A DNA stretch of 64,000 nucleotides from Leguminivora glycinivorella (taxonomy: Eukaryota; Arthropoda; Insecta; Lepidoptera; Tortricidae). The translations under genes and the position numbers were made by a program. The notes under the pieces were generated by a model. The model ran no database searches. It saw only the letters and a program-made list of their open reading frames with translations, and was not told the DNA's origin. Shown piece after piece: positions 29,301 through 39,882 of the stretch. Where the stretch lies: NCBI RefSeq assembly GCF_023078275.1, contig NC_062978.1:5842585-5906584 (forward strand). The letters run 5' to 3'. Positions within the stretch are counted from its first letter, which is position 1, and the number at the start of each line of letters is the position of its first letter.

Positions 29301-29536
29301 GGGAAAACGAACTTTATAGGCTTGATAACTTCAGAGAACGTTTATGAATAAGGGGGTATACTTAAACAATTGTTTGCATGTCAATTCAGCATTTTTCTGT
29401 TTTTATTTTTCCTATTTAATTACGAAGGCGACACTGAAAGTTTTTAGAACTGGCCACTTGTAAAGAATATAATTAAAAACTAAGTTTACATTTTATTTTA
29501 AAAATAGAGCTCTTTGCCAATATAATTGTGTGTGCA

Positions 29537-29640
29537 TTTCTTCATTATCATTTCTTTTACGATTTGTCTGTAAAATCAAAATTATATGTAGTAACTTACA
29601 ATTTTGATTTTACTTACAAATCGTAAAATAAATGATGAAG
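29537..29640. repeat. 100-bp hairpin
   Basis: tcttcattatcatttctttt ... gtaaaatcaaaatta and its inverse taattttgattttac ... aaataaatgatgaaga form a near-perfect stem with a small loop. Non-coding, probably a MITE. Confidence 0.7.
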
Positions 29641-31190
29641 ATGTGATGAAGTTTAGTATCATGACATGACCAAAAATGACTATTACGGACGTCGAAGGAC
29701 AGGCCTGGTTTTAGATACATAGTTTTGCTAGACACTTAGTAGGTGTATGGCACTTGGATTTCCAGGGCCCCCTTAAATTTACATCATTTTTGATTTTTGT
29801 GAGCCTAGGGGGAATCTAGCCATGATTTCTAAGGGCATACCTAAGTAAAAATTCAGTTTCTTAGGTCCAACCACTGTTCTAATTCAGCCACCAGTATAAT
29901 AGCCGAATGTCCAACTTACAGGATTACCCAGTAATCCCCACTTGCCCAGATCGTAATTACCACTATTGTATCGGATCGGGAAGTTACAAGCTTCGCGGGA
30001 ATAGTTTTCTTTTTCTCGTTTATCTTTCTTAAACACTGACTTGACCTGGGATCCTGGAGATAATTACACTGCCTATTTGGCACACTCGTATATTTTATTT
30101 GCTTTGAACGTGTAAGGCAGAATTTAATGTCTTTTTAGGGTTCTTTACCTCGAAAAAAAAAACGAAACACTTTGTTGTTATAATTAACTTTGTTGTCCAT
30201 CCATTTGTATTGCAGTCGGGAACGCGTGGAGGTATCGAATTGAAATTAAAATCATAATTATTAGGTTGTGTACTTAGATCTACAGTTCCTTGAAACTGTA
30301 AAAAAAGCAACAGCAGTTGACAATGTTTGTTTGTGGGTATCATTTTTATTTGAAGAATGTAATTATTAAAATAAAATACTATCGTATTTAAATCTAAAAT
30401 ATGAATACATACATACTAGTAGGTATACCTAGGAATAGGCACAAAAGTTCGAATCGGGGCGATGCAATGCAATTAATATCGACATCAACGTCATTTTAAT
30501 ATCCTATCATATTCTAGTGTATTGTTTCATGGTAGTCGCATTAAGATGCTTCAGAAGCCCTAAGAGCAGTCTGCTCAGAAATAGAAGCCCCACGTAAACA
30601 ATGATTTTCGCATTTCCTTATAGGTATGTCTAGCAGTTTCACGATCTGCTGTGTACCTAAAGATTGGCTGCCGAAAGTGCCGAAATGTTAAATCGTTTTT
30701 ATCTCCAACCAAGACAAGCAACCAAGAGTAAAGCCAGAAAGTGATAAAGCGTCAAAAGTGCGACCAAAATATATATCACATATCACCTATGATAATTTAT
30801 CGTCCGACTTACGAGAATTGTAGACAATCAATTCTATATCTGGAATTTGTGAACGACGCATGACAATAGCCTTAATCCGTCTATTTACTATGTTACCAAA
30901 TCGAACAATGCTATGAATAAACTATTATTCAATCTAAATCAACCGCAGCGTATCTAAACACATAGGTATTAATAGTCACAGCTAAAGTTACGAAATATAA
31001 TGGAATATGTTCATATTCCGTATCTTCATTTTGTCACTTTGGTAGAAATAAGGATGATGTGTACCTACCGTGAAACAGAAGTTTTTTGCGAGCATTTTTC
31101 TACGAAACCTTTATTTTCAATCTTCTACCAGCTCCACACGATGTTTGTTACAAACACCAAGCACATGCCGAATACCACCGAACACAAATA
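29641..31190. other. No gene recognised
   Basis: AT-rich, scattered short frames. A degraded gggttctttacctcgaaaa word at about 30137 is the only repeat trace noticed. Confidence 0.4.
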
Positions 31191-31194
31191 CAGC

Positions 31195-31340
31195 ATTCCC
31201 TCGCTTAGCGAACGGGCCATTTGAATTGTATCGAATGACCTTTGGTTTTCGCAAAGCACCGACACCAACGCCGATACTGTGGCAAACACTAAACAAAACA
31301 GTCAATCATCTATATTACGTGTCATTCACAATGACGTGAA
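31195..31340 (+). pseudogene. Possible Gypsy-like RT remnant
   Basis: A frame reads NGPFELYRMTFGFRKAPT, which resembles the Ty3/Gypsy reverse-transcriptase motif of the form F-E-F-x-R-M-P-F-G-L-x-N-A-P. The remainder is unrecognisable and the catalytic YxDD is not seen. Heavily decayed if real. Confidence 0.35.
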
Positions 31341-31400
31341 CATGGTTGACTGGTAGAGAATCCCTAAAGGCACTAAGTACGCATCTCTTTTAAATAAATA
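31327..31400 (+). repeat. LINE/SINE 3' tail
   Basis: ggttgactggtagagaatcc ... aataaataaaaaag, relative of 1743-1832. Confidence 0.5.
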
Positions 31401-32014
31401 AAAAAGTAAGTTTTAAAATAAATAATGTAAAAATACGAGTCCGAAGCACACGACATAGTGAATGGCACGATCTTATCCACTCGTTCGTGTTTGTTGTTCG
31501 CTGTTTGCCGTTGTTTACCAAGCACAAGGAGGCATCTGTGTTCGCGGTAGGTCCTTTGTACTTTAGATAGCAATATCGATATTGAGATTAGTGTGCATAA
31601 GCCCTAATTGGCCCAGTTTGAGATCGCGCCACTAAATAGAGATTTGCGCGTAATCCGGCCGATACCACGGAATCCCATTCGGTTATACCTTTACACGAAC
31701 GGCTAAATTACCACTGACATTGTAATCGTTGTATAAATTGTACTGTACACGTGTACAGTCACCTGCAATAATAATGTTAAAAAACAAAGGCACTGCCAAA
31801 ATATCTAACACGATCCATAAGAGTGTGCCACAGATATTTGCTGCTTTCGAATACATACTTACCTCAACAAGTCTATACCTGAATACACATCATAATAGTT
31901 TTTTGTCTGTCTAATAATCATAGCAGGATGAAAAAGCCCTGTAATATTAATTATTACTTTTAACACTGTTTTAAGGGTACCTTAAACAAAAATAACCCAG
32001 TGGCCTACAATGTC

Positions 32015-32072
32015 TTTTTTTTTTTTTATGGGATAGTAAGCGATCACCGCCGCTCATGGACACCTTAGCAGA
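32015..32072 (-). mobile_element. LINE 3' tail, very short copy
   Basis: T-run then atgggatagtaagcgatcac, cgccgctcatggacacc: inverse of the last 55 bp of the tail seen at 1433-1655. Confidence 0.65.
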
Positions 32073-32948
32073 AATATATATAGTCAAGAGGGCGCTCTTA
32101 TTTTGATGTATGTGGCGACAGTTCAGTATAGTTATAAAGAAAATAGGTAGTTCTAACGAAATTCCGTAACATGGCGCGAAGTCATATGTTGGTCAAGCTT
32201 TATACTCGTATTTACTAGTGCATTACAAAAAAGCCTTGGTTTTAATTTTACGGCTACTAAGCTTTTCGATTTCAAGTTGTCCGGTATACATATAGATACC
32301 CCTGTTTCTGAACAAATCACCAAAAATGTATAATAACTAATATACCTATTTCAAATGTTGTCACTGTGATTAGGCATTTCAATATTGGTAACGGATAAAG
32401 CAGTCAAATAACTAAAAAGATTACAAGCCGCCCGAGGAACTTGGACAGGACGGGGCAAGTTCCTAAGTAGGTAATATTGTTTTAGTTAGTAAAATAGTGC
32501 GCGGATGTCTGCCAACCAGTTTTGGCGTCTGTTCCTAGTATGATGTACGTTAATGTCGCGTAGGAGATTATTTCTTGGCACTGAAACATGGCGCGCTTAT
32601 ACAATTGTTTCCTTAGATATTTGCATCCGAGTCGTGTATGTGTTGCAGACAAACTCGGAGCTTTGGCCCTTTCAGTACTTAAGCAGTTAAGTTCCAAAAT
32701 AGCATCAAGTCGGAATGGGGTTGCCTTTGGGTACTATTTCCTTTCAGATATCAGTGTAGTATTACTGTTTGTCAGAACCTCTCAGGGTGGACAAAAGTCC
32801 CGTCTTGCTTCGATTTTGATATTTACTGGCTATCTATTAGTGATTGATGTACTTACTTACCTACTACGCAGTGAAGATAATTTTTATGACGTTTCTATCT
32901 GTGAGAAACCTATAATTGGTCTCTCGTTTCTATTTTAATTGTCAATAT

Positions 32949-33345
32949 TAGGGTTCCGTACCTCAAAGAGGAAAAACGGAACCCTTATAGGATCACTAAT
33001 TTAAGAAAATAAGCAAAAAATGACCATTCCCCCCCCTTATCTCCGAAACTACTCAGCGTAAAATTTTCAAAAAATACACGAGATAGCCCTCTACCTGTAG
33101 ATTACAGGAAAATCTATTAGAAATCTACAGTCAAGCGTAAGTCGGAGTTAAGAGAAAAAACTCAAATTGAGATTTTTCACTCACTGCCGCTGCAAGTACT
33201 TACTAAATGTTTTGAAATTTTGTGAGCGCCATGGACAGGTAGAAAGAAATTCATTTCTGTTTAGAAATTGTGAAAAATTTTAAGCATTTGCCAAAATGAC
33301 TTAAGTTCCTACTAAAAAAGAGGCGCTTACGACTGTTTAGAACTG
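32949..33345. repeat. gggttccgtacctc repeat (family 1), uninterrupted
   Basis: agggttccgtacctcaaaga, tctacagtcaagcgtaagtc, cactcactgccgctgcaag. It lacks the family 2 insertion found in the copy at 2057-3148. Confidence 0.7.
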
Positions 33346-33784
33346 CACTGACCATAATATTGCCCTAATAGGTCCAAAAAATGGTGTATATATACGAAAA
33401 CAAAAAAATTGTGCCACCGACAACCAAAATCTGAAGTCTATTTGCTCTATCTCTTATAGTTTCCAAAATATACGCAAAATCTTTAAAGTACAAATCTAGT
33501 GTACACGTTGCCATCACATGTCGTCAGGCGCTCATGACCTTTTTGTATGGAAATGTCGAAATCCGACTTGCACTTTACCGATTTTCATAGAAAGTTGTGT
33601 TTTATTATAGTTTTGAAGGAGGTTTCTTGTTTTTAACCACCAACGCAAAAATATTATAATAATAATAGGTTTGACGCTTGACATGTCTGTCTGGCATCAT
33701 AGCTCACGAACGAATCAATCGATTTTGATTTAGTTTTTAATGTTTAAGGTGAATTCGTCGAGAGTTTTTTTTTTGTACCACGTA

Positions 33785-34100
33785 GGTGGCAAACATGCAT
33801 ACGGTCCGCCTGATGGAAAGCGGTGACTGTTACATATGGACACCTGCCACTCAAGGAGTGGCACATGTGCGTTGCCGACTCGACTCATTAGAAACTTGTA
33901 CAAACCTGTACTTAGAAGGGGCCTGGGTGCCGACGACTCAAAGGACCGAAGGAAGGAGGGGGAAGGAAGGAGTACCGCACCCTCGTTGAGCTCTGGCTGC
34001 CTTACTCACCGGCAGGAACACAACAATGAGTAAAGTCTAGTGCTACTTGATTGCGGTCTTTTGTAAAGCGGAGGTATTAGACTCTGCTCTACCTTAGAGT
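33785..34100. repeat. Retroposon 3' region (gtggcaaacatgcatacggt)
   Basis: Relative of 11632-12110: ggtccgcctgatggaaagcg, cattagaaacttgtac, ccgcaccctcgttgagct, actcaccggcaggaacaca. Confidence 0.65.
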
Positions 34101-34564
34101 ACCTATATTCAATTTAGTATTAGAGTTATCAGTCAAGAAATTTAAATGCAGCGCCACCTATTATTAGTTTCGACAACTTTTGATTGATTTTCCATGCCTA
34201 AAGGTTCGCACAAGTCTCAAGTCGCGTAAATTACTTAGTAAATTTTGCCGAGAGACGGCGCTAAATACAATAATACTCATTAGAGTACCTATACTTCTAG
34301 TCAAAGACATATATAACTCCGTATAGACAGATAAAGTCTAAGAATAAAACGTACTTACCTCAGTACCACACAGAAGAAGGGCTCAGCTAGATGGCGCTAA
34401 TAGTAATATTAACACGCTTTTATTAGGTCGTCATGTATGTAACTAACTATGTAATGGAATCTACGGAGGCTAATTTAACCATCTTCCAAGGATCGTAGCG
34501 TAATGATAATTGGCAGCTGTATGTAGTTCTGATGACAGTACAATAATATGGTACTGTTGAACTG

Positions 34565-35083
34565 ATCTGATGATGGAGCCGGAAGATATGAACTGGAACT
34601 ACATGATGGAACATCGTATCATAGCTGTTTTTGGGTTTCTTAGAAAAGTCTTGTAATGAACTTTGACTACGATTAGGTTTCAAGGTCTGATGATGGAGCC
34701 GGAAGATATTAACTGGAACTACATGATGGAACATCGTATCATAGCAGTTTTTGGGTTTCTTAGAAAAGTCTTGAAATGAACTTTGTCTACGATAAGGTTT
34801 CAAGGTCTGATGATGAAGCCGGAAGATATGAACTGGAACTACATGATGTAACATCGTATCATAGCTGTTTTTGCGTTTCTTAGAAAAGTCTTGTAATGAA
34901 CTTTGACTACGATTAGGTTTCAAGGTCTGATGATGGAGCCGGAAGATATGAACTGGAACTACATGATAGAACATCGTATCATAGTAGTTTTTGGGTTTCT
35001 TAGAAAAGTCTTGTAATGAACTTTGACTACGATTAGGTTTCAAGGTCTGATGATGGAGCCGGAAGATATGAACTGGAACTACT
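34565..35083 (-). repeat. 120-bp satellite, 4.3 units
   Basis: Units begin at 34565, 34685, 34805, 34925 and 35045, exactly 120 bp apart. Each contains tgatgatggagccggaagat and acatgatggaacatcgtatc. 120 being a multiple of three, the - strand frame stays open by length alone. Confidence 0.92.
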
Positions 35084-35208
35084 AAAAAGATCAACGTAGT
35101 ATTTAAAATAAGTTGGGATAGGGTTTTCTTGAGACCCTTAAGAGCAAGTAAAGGGGGGCTCAGGGGCGATCGAAGCCCCCCACAAAAAAGACTGATCAAC
35201 GTAGTATT
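35084..35208 (-). repeat. 103-bp satellite, first units of copy 1
   Basis: agatcaacgtagtatttaaa ... gagacccttaagagcaagta ... ggggctcaggggcgatcgaagcccccca; the next unit is cut by the mariner at 35209. Confidence 0.85.
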
Positions 35209-35289
35209 TATTGGGTTGGTAAGAAAGTAATGAGCGATCGATTGAATTCCACATAAAATTTTTGAGAGAGTTCTAGAATCTTCTATGGT

Positions 35290-35310
35290 CGAAAGTATAT
35301 AAAGGGCGAG
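35290..35310 (+). promoter_or_regulatory. Mariner TATA-like promoter
   Basis: agtatataaaggg lies about 70 bp before the transposase ATG, inside the element. Position and sequence fit a core promoter; activity not shown. Confidence 0.5.
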
Positions 35311-35368
35311 TCGCACAGTTTCTCGTCAGTCATTCACTAGCTGTCGCCGAGCTAATATAAGGAAGAAA

Positions 35369-36391
35369 ATGGACGAATTAAAAGTGCAGGTAAGGCATTG
35401 CTTACTATATGAATTTCAGTCTGGCCATTCAGCCGCCGAAGCAGTGCGTAATATATGTCAGCGTGTTGCTCCTGAAGTTATGTCTGAGGCCACGGCGAAA
35501 CGATGGTTCCAGCGGTTTCGTAGTGGCGACTTTTCATTATCAGATCAACCTAAGTCTGGTCGACCGGTGAAGATTGATGTAGCCAAGTTAAAAACCTTAA
35601 TTGAAGGAGATCCGAGGCTAACGAGTCGTACTCTTGCTACCGAGTTAGGCTGCTCTCATGTCACCATAGAAACACATTTACACGAGTTGGGAAAAAACTA
35701 CAAATACAGTGTTTGGATACCGCACGAACTTGATAGACATCAACTAAACCGCCGTGCCGATATCTGCATACAACTTCTGTCTTTTCGCCGCACATTCAAC
35801 TGGTTGGACCATTTTGTCACTGGAGATGAAAAATGGGTCTTATATATAAATCACACACGCAAACGTCAGTGGCTAGCTCCAAACGAAAAAGGAATAGAGG
35901 CACCAAAAACAGAGCCTCACCCGAAAAAAGTTATGCTGTCCGTTTGGTGGGATATTCATGGCATTATTCACTGGGAACTCCTACCAAGTGGAATGACTGT
36001 TACCGCATCAGTATACGGTAATCAGCTTGAAAATTTAAACCAAAAAATCTGTCAGAATCGTCCACAGCATGCTAAAGTTTTTTTCTTACACGACAATGCT
36101 CGCCCACACATTGCAAAAGTGACTCGGCTAAAGCTATTGGAGCTAGGTTGGAAAGTGATACCTCATCCACCGTACTCTCCAGACTTGGCACCTACGGATT
36201 ACGCATTGTTCAGATCGCTAAGCAATGCCTTGAATGAAAAAAAGTTCGATGATCAAGCCCATCTACGACAGTACATAGCTGAGTTTTTTGAATCTAAACC
36301 TAAGAACTTCTTCGCCGATGCTATTCATTCTTTACCAGAACGATGGAGACAAGTAGTAGATAACGAAGGCCGTTATATTTTTGATAAATGA
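35369..36391 (+). CDS. Mariner transposase, D,D34D, apparently intact
   Basis: A 340-codon frame, close to the usual 345 or so. It catalyses cut-and-paste transposition into TA sites in the nucleus. Residues 1-110 form the paired helix-turn-helix DNA-binding region (FRSGDFSLSDQPKSGRPVK). The linker motif WIPHEL is at 116-121. The catalytic triad is D153 (TGDEKW), D242 (HDNARPH) and D277 (in YSPDLAPTDY), with 34 residues between the last two, the classical mariner spacing. There is no stop or frameshift. The ATG follows a TATA-like box, and the stop is followed by AATAAA-like words. The element ends match, so it may be mobile. Subfamily is not assigned. Confidence 0.93.
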   Translation: MDELKVQVRHCLLYEFQSGHSAAEAVRNICQRVAPEVMSEATAKRWFQRFRSGDFSLSDQPKSGRPVKIDVAKLKTLIEGDPRLTSRTLATELGCSHVTIETHLHELGKNYKYSVWIPHELDRHQLNRRADICIQLLSFRRTFNWLDHFVTGDEKWVLYINHTRKRQWLAPNEKGIEAPKTEPHPKKVMLSVWWDIHGIIHWELLPSGMTVTASVYGNQLENLNQKICQNRPQHAKVFFLHDNARPHIAKVTRLKLLELGWKVIPHPPYSPDLAPTDYALFRSLSNALNEKKFDDQAHLRQYIAEFFESKPKNFFADAIHSLPERWRQVVDNEGRYIFDK

Positions 36392-36461
36392 TTAAAATAA
36401 TAAATTAAATAAAAATTACAATATTGGTTATGATTCGCTCATTACTTTCTTACCAACCCAA

Positions 36462-37076
36462 TAAAATAAGTTGGGTTAAGGTTTTCTTGTGACCCTCCAG
36501 AGGAAATAAAGGGGGGGCTCGGGGGCGAAGCCCCCGCAAAAAAGAAAGATCAACGTAGTATTTAAAATAAGTTGGGTTAGGGTTTTCTTGTGACCGTTCA
36601 GAGTAAATAAAGGGGGGGGGGGGCGCTCGGGGGCGAAGCCCCCGCAAAAAAGAAAGATCAACGTAGTATTTAAAATAAGTTGGGATAGGGTTTTCTTGTG
36701 ACCCTTAAGAGCAAGTAAAGAGGGGCTCGGGGGCGAAGCTCCCCACAAAAAAAAGATCAACATAGTATTTAAAATAAGTTGGGATAGGGTTTTCTTGAGA
36801 CCCTTAAGAGGAAATAAAGGGGGGCTCGGGGGGCGAAGCCCTCCGCATAAAATAAACATCAACGTAGTATTTAAAGTAAGTTGGGATAGGGTTTTCTTGT
36901 GACCCTGAAGAGCATGAATAAGGGGGGCTCGAGGGCGAATGCGGGGGGCATAAAAGAAAGATCAACGTAGTATTTAAAATAAGTTGGGATAGGGTTTTCT
37001 TGAGACCCTTAAGAGCATATAAAGGAGGGCTCGGGGGGCGAAGCCCCCCGCATAAAAGAAAGATCAACATAGTAGA
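36462..37076 (-). repeat. 103-bp satellite, remaining units of copy 1
   Basis: About six units of 102-106 bp, each with gatcaacgtagtatttaaaa, taagttggg(a/t)tagggtt, and the GC hairpin gggggcgaagcccc. Inverse of the array at 51825-55205. Confidence 0.9.
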
Positions 37077-37109
37077 GAATGCCTTAAAGCATGAGCCCGC
37101 CTTTTGTAC

Positions 37110-37285
37110 TGCAAGATTTTCTTTTATCACTGCTTCCAGTAGTTCCACAGGTGGTAAATGATCTTTATTACTAGATTCACCTACTTTTATCAATTTTAAA
37201 GCACTAGTGGATAAAATGCGTTTTTACCCGCTGGTATTAAAGGACAAAACACGTGTTTCCGAGCTAGTGAGGGGAAAAATTCAAT
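37110..37285. repeat. Partial copy of 28860-29300 repeat
   Basis: cactgcttccagtagttcca ... ggacaaaacacgtgtttccg ... ctagtgaggggaaaaa. Preceded at 37076-37110 by the retroposon tail word agagaatgccttaaagcat. Confidence 0.65.
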
Positions 37286-37650
37286 GTTGGCTGCTCGCGT
37301 GCGGTCCGTTTGTTAATGTAGGTAAGAATTTAGAATAGCGTCATTTTGTGAACATCAAAGGAGTGAGCCTTCTGTACTTGTACTATTATACATATATTCT
37401 GTGACAAAACTAACAACATGTGTTCCAAGTACAACATTCGAAATGCCGGAAAGTTAGTAGGTATCGACCGTAAATTGGCGAAATCCAATTTACGGTAAAA
37501 TTAACACATGTGATGGACCCTGCCGTCTATAATAAATTGCCGCAATATGTGGTTGAAGCGCCTAGTGTGTCGAACTTTAAGTACCTATCGCTTAAAAAAA
37601 TGGCTGGTCGAGCACCCGTTCTACACTTATGACAATTTTTTTATTACCTA
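37286..37650. other. No gene recognised
   Basis: Only a short hairpin cgtaaattgg / ccaatttacg at about 37470-37495. Confidence 0.4.
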
Positions 37651-37651
37651 A

Positions 37652-37699
37652 TTAGAAAAAGGGAAGTGCGGGGCGTATGTCGCGTCACGCCGCGCTTAA
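37652..37699 (+). mobile_element. LINE B segment 1 (5'-truncated)
   Basis: Reads SAGRMSRHAALN in the frame of the LINE endonuclease region and ends at the TTAA (37696-37699) where a piggyBac element is inserted. The frame continues at 39229. Confidence 0.8.
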
Positions 37700-38106
37700 C
37701 CCTTAATTTGGCAGGCAAAAAAAAAATTAAATCTTATGTTTTTTTATATTTCAACGGGCTTGTAGGGTTCTAATAAATCTTAAAAAAATATAAAAAAAAA
37801 TCTGGAATCTTTATTTTGGAAAAAAAAACAACGTATGTCACGTCATACTCTGCCAAATTAGGGATATTTTTTTGTGGAAATAAAACAAGTTTTTTAGGAA
37901 ATTACAAAAAGGTTTATTTATTAAATGACATAGAATGGAATAATCCATATCATTTCTAAAAAAAGAAAACAAAACTCTGGTAAAAAACTAAAAAAAATTG
38001 AAAAAAATTCTGAAAAACAACTCCTGGTTCTCAAAAAAAAATACTAGCAAAAAAAACTAGGTAAGTATAAAAGTATACATTTTGAAATGGAACATAGTGG
38101 CGGAAA

Positions 38107-38394
38107 TCATTGTTTAGTGTGGTATTCTAAATGACAATTTCTATTATTTTTGCCAGCCACAAAACACAAACGAATGTTACACTTTATGCAGATCACTGTG
38201 GTAAGTTTTGTGCAAAGACGGCATCTCCCTTGAGTTGTGAAATCCAAAAAGTGACCCATATTGTCATATCTTATTTCCTCAAGAGGATGAGTTTGCGTTT
38301 GTTTCTTCTTTTTCTTCATATCCCCAGTTTCTTGAACCCTTCCTGTTTTCTTCAGACCTTCAGAAACTTCATATCGAAATAATTTTAAAGGCAA
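38107..38394 (-). pseudogene. piggyBac transposase C-terminal Cys-rich domain
   Basis: 95 codons. The segment EEIRYDNMGHFLDF leads into a zinc-binding domain with cysteines in the order C58-x2-C61-x7-C69-x2-C72-x4-C77-x9-C87 (GRCRLCTK, CIKCNIRLC, NCHLEYHTK). This is the DNA-binding end of piggyBac-type transposases, which contacts subterminal repeats. The catalytic DDD core that should precede it is absent. It might still make a DNA-binding peptide, but no evidence of expression is visible. Confidence 0.85.
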
Positions 38395-38402
38395 TGCTTT
38401 TA

Positions 38403-38640
38403 TATTCTTACACTTAGCTTCTTCAGTTCTTTATCAGGCTCTCTACAAAGGTCTTGAATAATTGGCGTCAAGCGAACGTTTTCATCACCATCGGAATCAG
38501 AAATGTTAATATTTTCTAGTGAACTAGCAATAGAAGGTGCTGGAGAAGATGATTGTGCAGGAGAAAGCAATTCGTGTTCATCATCTGAGGTATCAGTGCA
38601 ATCAGAAGCGCAAGCAAGCGTCCACCATGTGTTTGCACCT
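38403..38640 (-). pseudogene. piggyBac N-terminal acidic region remnant
   Basis: Reads SDCTDTSDDEHELLSPAQSS ... ISDSDGDENVRL, an acidic, serine-rich stretch typical of piggyBac transposase N-termini. It stops just before the C-terminal piece, consistent with internal deletion of the catalytic core. Confidence 0.55.
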
Positions 38641-39228
38641 GATGCTGTAGGCAACAGAAAAAAAGCTATGGTGCTCATTCCCACAAACCGAAGAAAAAAC
38701 TCAAACAGAACAAAATTAAATAAAAACCCAAATTTGGCAATGTATACCGTGTCATACATAAACGTTTTAAGGTTCTTTTTTCACTATTTGGCAGTGTATG
38801 CTCCACCATACAGATAAAACACAACATCAATCTTAGTGGATTGGGCAGTGTATGTCACGTCATACAAGAAGTTTGAAGCGAAATAACTAGTAGTGGTTTT
38901 GTTAGTTACTGTTTGTTTTTAGTAAAAAATAATGCACAGTACATGTAAGTATTAAAAAAAAAGAAATAAAACAGCATGTTTTATAGAAAATTAAAACGAA
39001 AAACGTAAATAATTACCTTAGAAAGTATAACATTCTTCCGCCGCCACGACATTTTGTTGACAACTGATTATCGATGTTGCCAGAGTATTAAAATATTTTT
39101 ATACCAATTTAGTGACTAATGTTGCTACTGTACAAAAATAAATCAACCAAAATATTTACTAATTTTGGTCACTACAATTATTTGAATTGCTAGTATGACA
39201 CGTCATACACTGTCAAATTAAGGGTTAA

Positions 39229-39390
39229 CGACATTATCCGACGGTCTCTTACCTCTGTAAACGTGCCCGCAATATTAGAGCCGACCGGTATAGCGCGGGA
39301 TGATGGTAAGAGACCCGACGGAATGTCGCTGATACCGTGGAGGATGGGACGAGTGCTGGTGTGGGATGCAACCTGTGTGGACACACTGGC
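39229..39390 (+). mobile_element. LINE B segment 2 (endonuclease core)
   Basis: Continues segment 1 in frame: DIIRRSLTSVNVPAILEPTG, then the PD motif DGKRPDGMSLIPW and VLVWDATCVDTLA. It is cut at 39390 by the BEL/Pao element, whose 5-bp duplication ctggc occupies 39386-39390. Confidence 0.88.
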
Positions 39391-39782
39391 TGTGTGAGAA
39401 ATCTAGCAGACTTCAAATATAATAGGACTCACCTGATGTGGTTCTGAATGCCAGCTTCCAGGGGGCCCCCAATCCTTCGATATTTTAGACATATGTCCAC
39501 AGGCTGTGTGGCACGTAGAAATCTCCTTGTGATTCGTGGCTGCACGTATTTTATAATAATTATAGGCTCAAGCTTCCGAGGAGCGAGCTAGCGGCGGTTA
39601 GGTTCAGTTTAGAAGAAGTGTGTGTGGTAACACTGAGCTTCAGTGTTGCTCGCTTTGATAAAAGCGTTCTGTTTTAGGTTTGTCCCGTTTTGAAATCTGC
39701 TATTCGACTAAGTTTTAATCGATTTAAAATTAAGACATAAAAAAAATGTAATACTTGTGCGTACTCATAAAAATACGGAACA
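39391..39782 (-). repeat. BEL/Pao 3' LTR
   Basis: 392 bp, by eye identical to 46031-46422. On the - strand it runs from tgttccgtatttttatgag to agatttctcacaca. Confidence 0.95.
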
Positions 39783-39882
39783 TATACCGCCGACCATAAA
39801 ATAATGCGTTATTTTATCTAAAAACTAGGAAAAACTATGCTAACTTAGGGCTAAAACATGTAATGCTCTACCTAAGTAATGC

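Larger units (their letters stand above)
35211..36461 (+). mobile_element. Mariner element, complete
   Basis: 1251 bp bounded by inverted repeats of at least 27 bp beginning ttgggttggtaagaaagt, with TA on both sides (35209-35210 and 36462-36463). The flanks rejoin the satellite word gtattta|aaataag. It contains one uninterrupted transposase gene. Confidence 0.95.
34420..37076 (-). mobile_element. Two-satellite element, copy 1
   Basis: Reading on the - strand: about eight units of a roughly 103-bp GC-rich satellite (37076 down to 35084), four exact 120-bp units of a second satellite (35044-34565) plus a partial, and a unique end (34564-34420) finishing ctaataaaagcgtgttaa. The same order and the same unique end occur at 51825-56147 on the + strand. 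A mariner (35211-36461) sits inside one satellite unit. Class unknown; no protein of its own is credible. Confidence 0.85.
37700..39224 (-). mobile_element. piggyBac-like deletion derivative
   Basis: 1525 bp, starting cccttaatttggcag and ending ctgtcaaattaaggg (inverse with one mismatch). It is flanked by TTAA at 37696-37699 and 39225-39228, the piggyBac target signature. The word gtatgtcacgtcatac, itself nearly palindromic, recurs at about 37833, 38850 and 39195 near the ends, possibly a transposase-binding repeat. Only N- and C-terminal transposase pieces remain. Confidence 0.93.

Noticed and set aside
32588..32938. 116-codon frame as a host gene
   Set aside because: No domain recognised, low-complexity hydrophobic composition and no splice-supported neighbours.
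34447..35316. 289-codon open frame on the - strand
   Set aside because: Same 120-bp satellite read in the other copy; not a gene.
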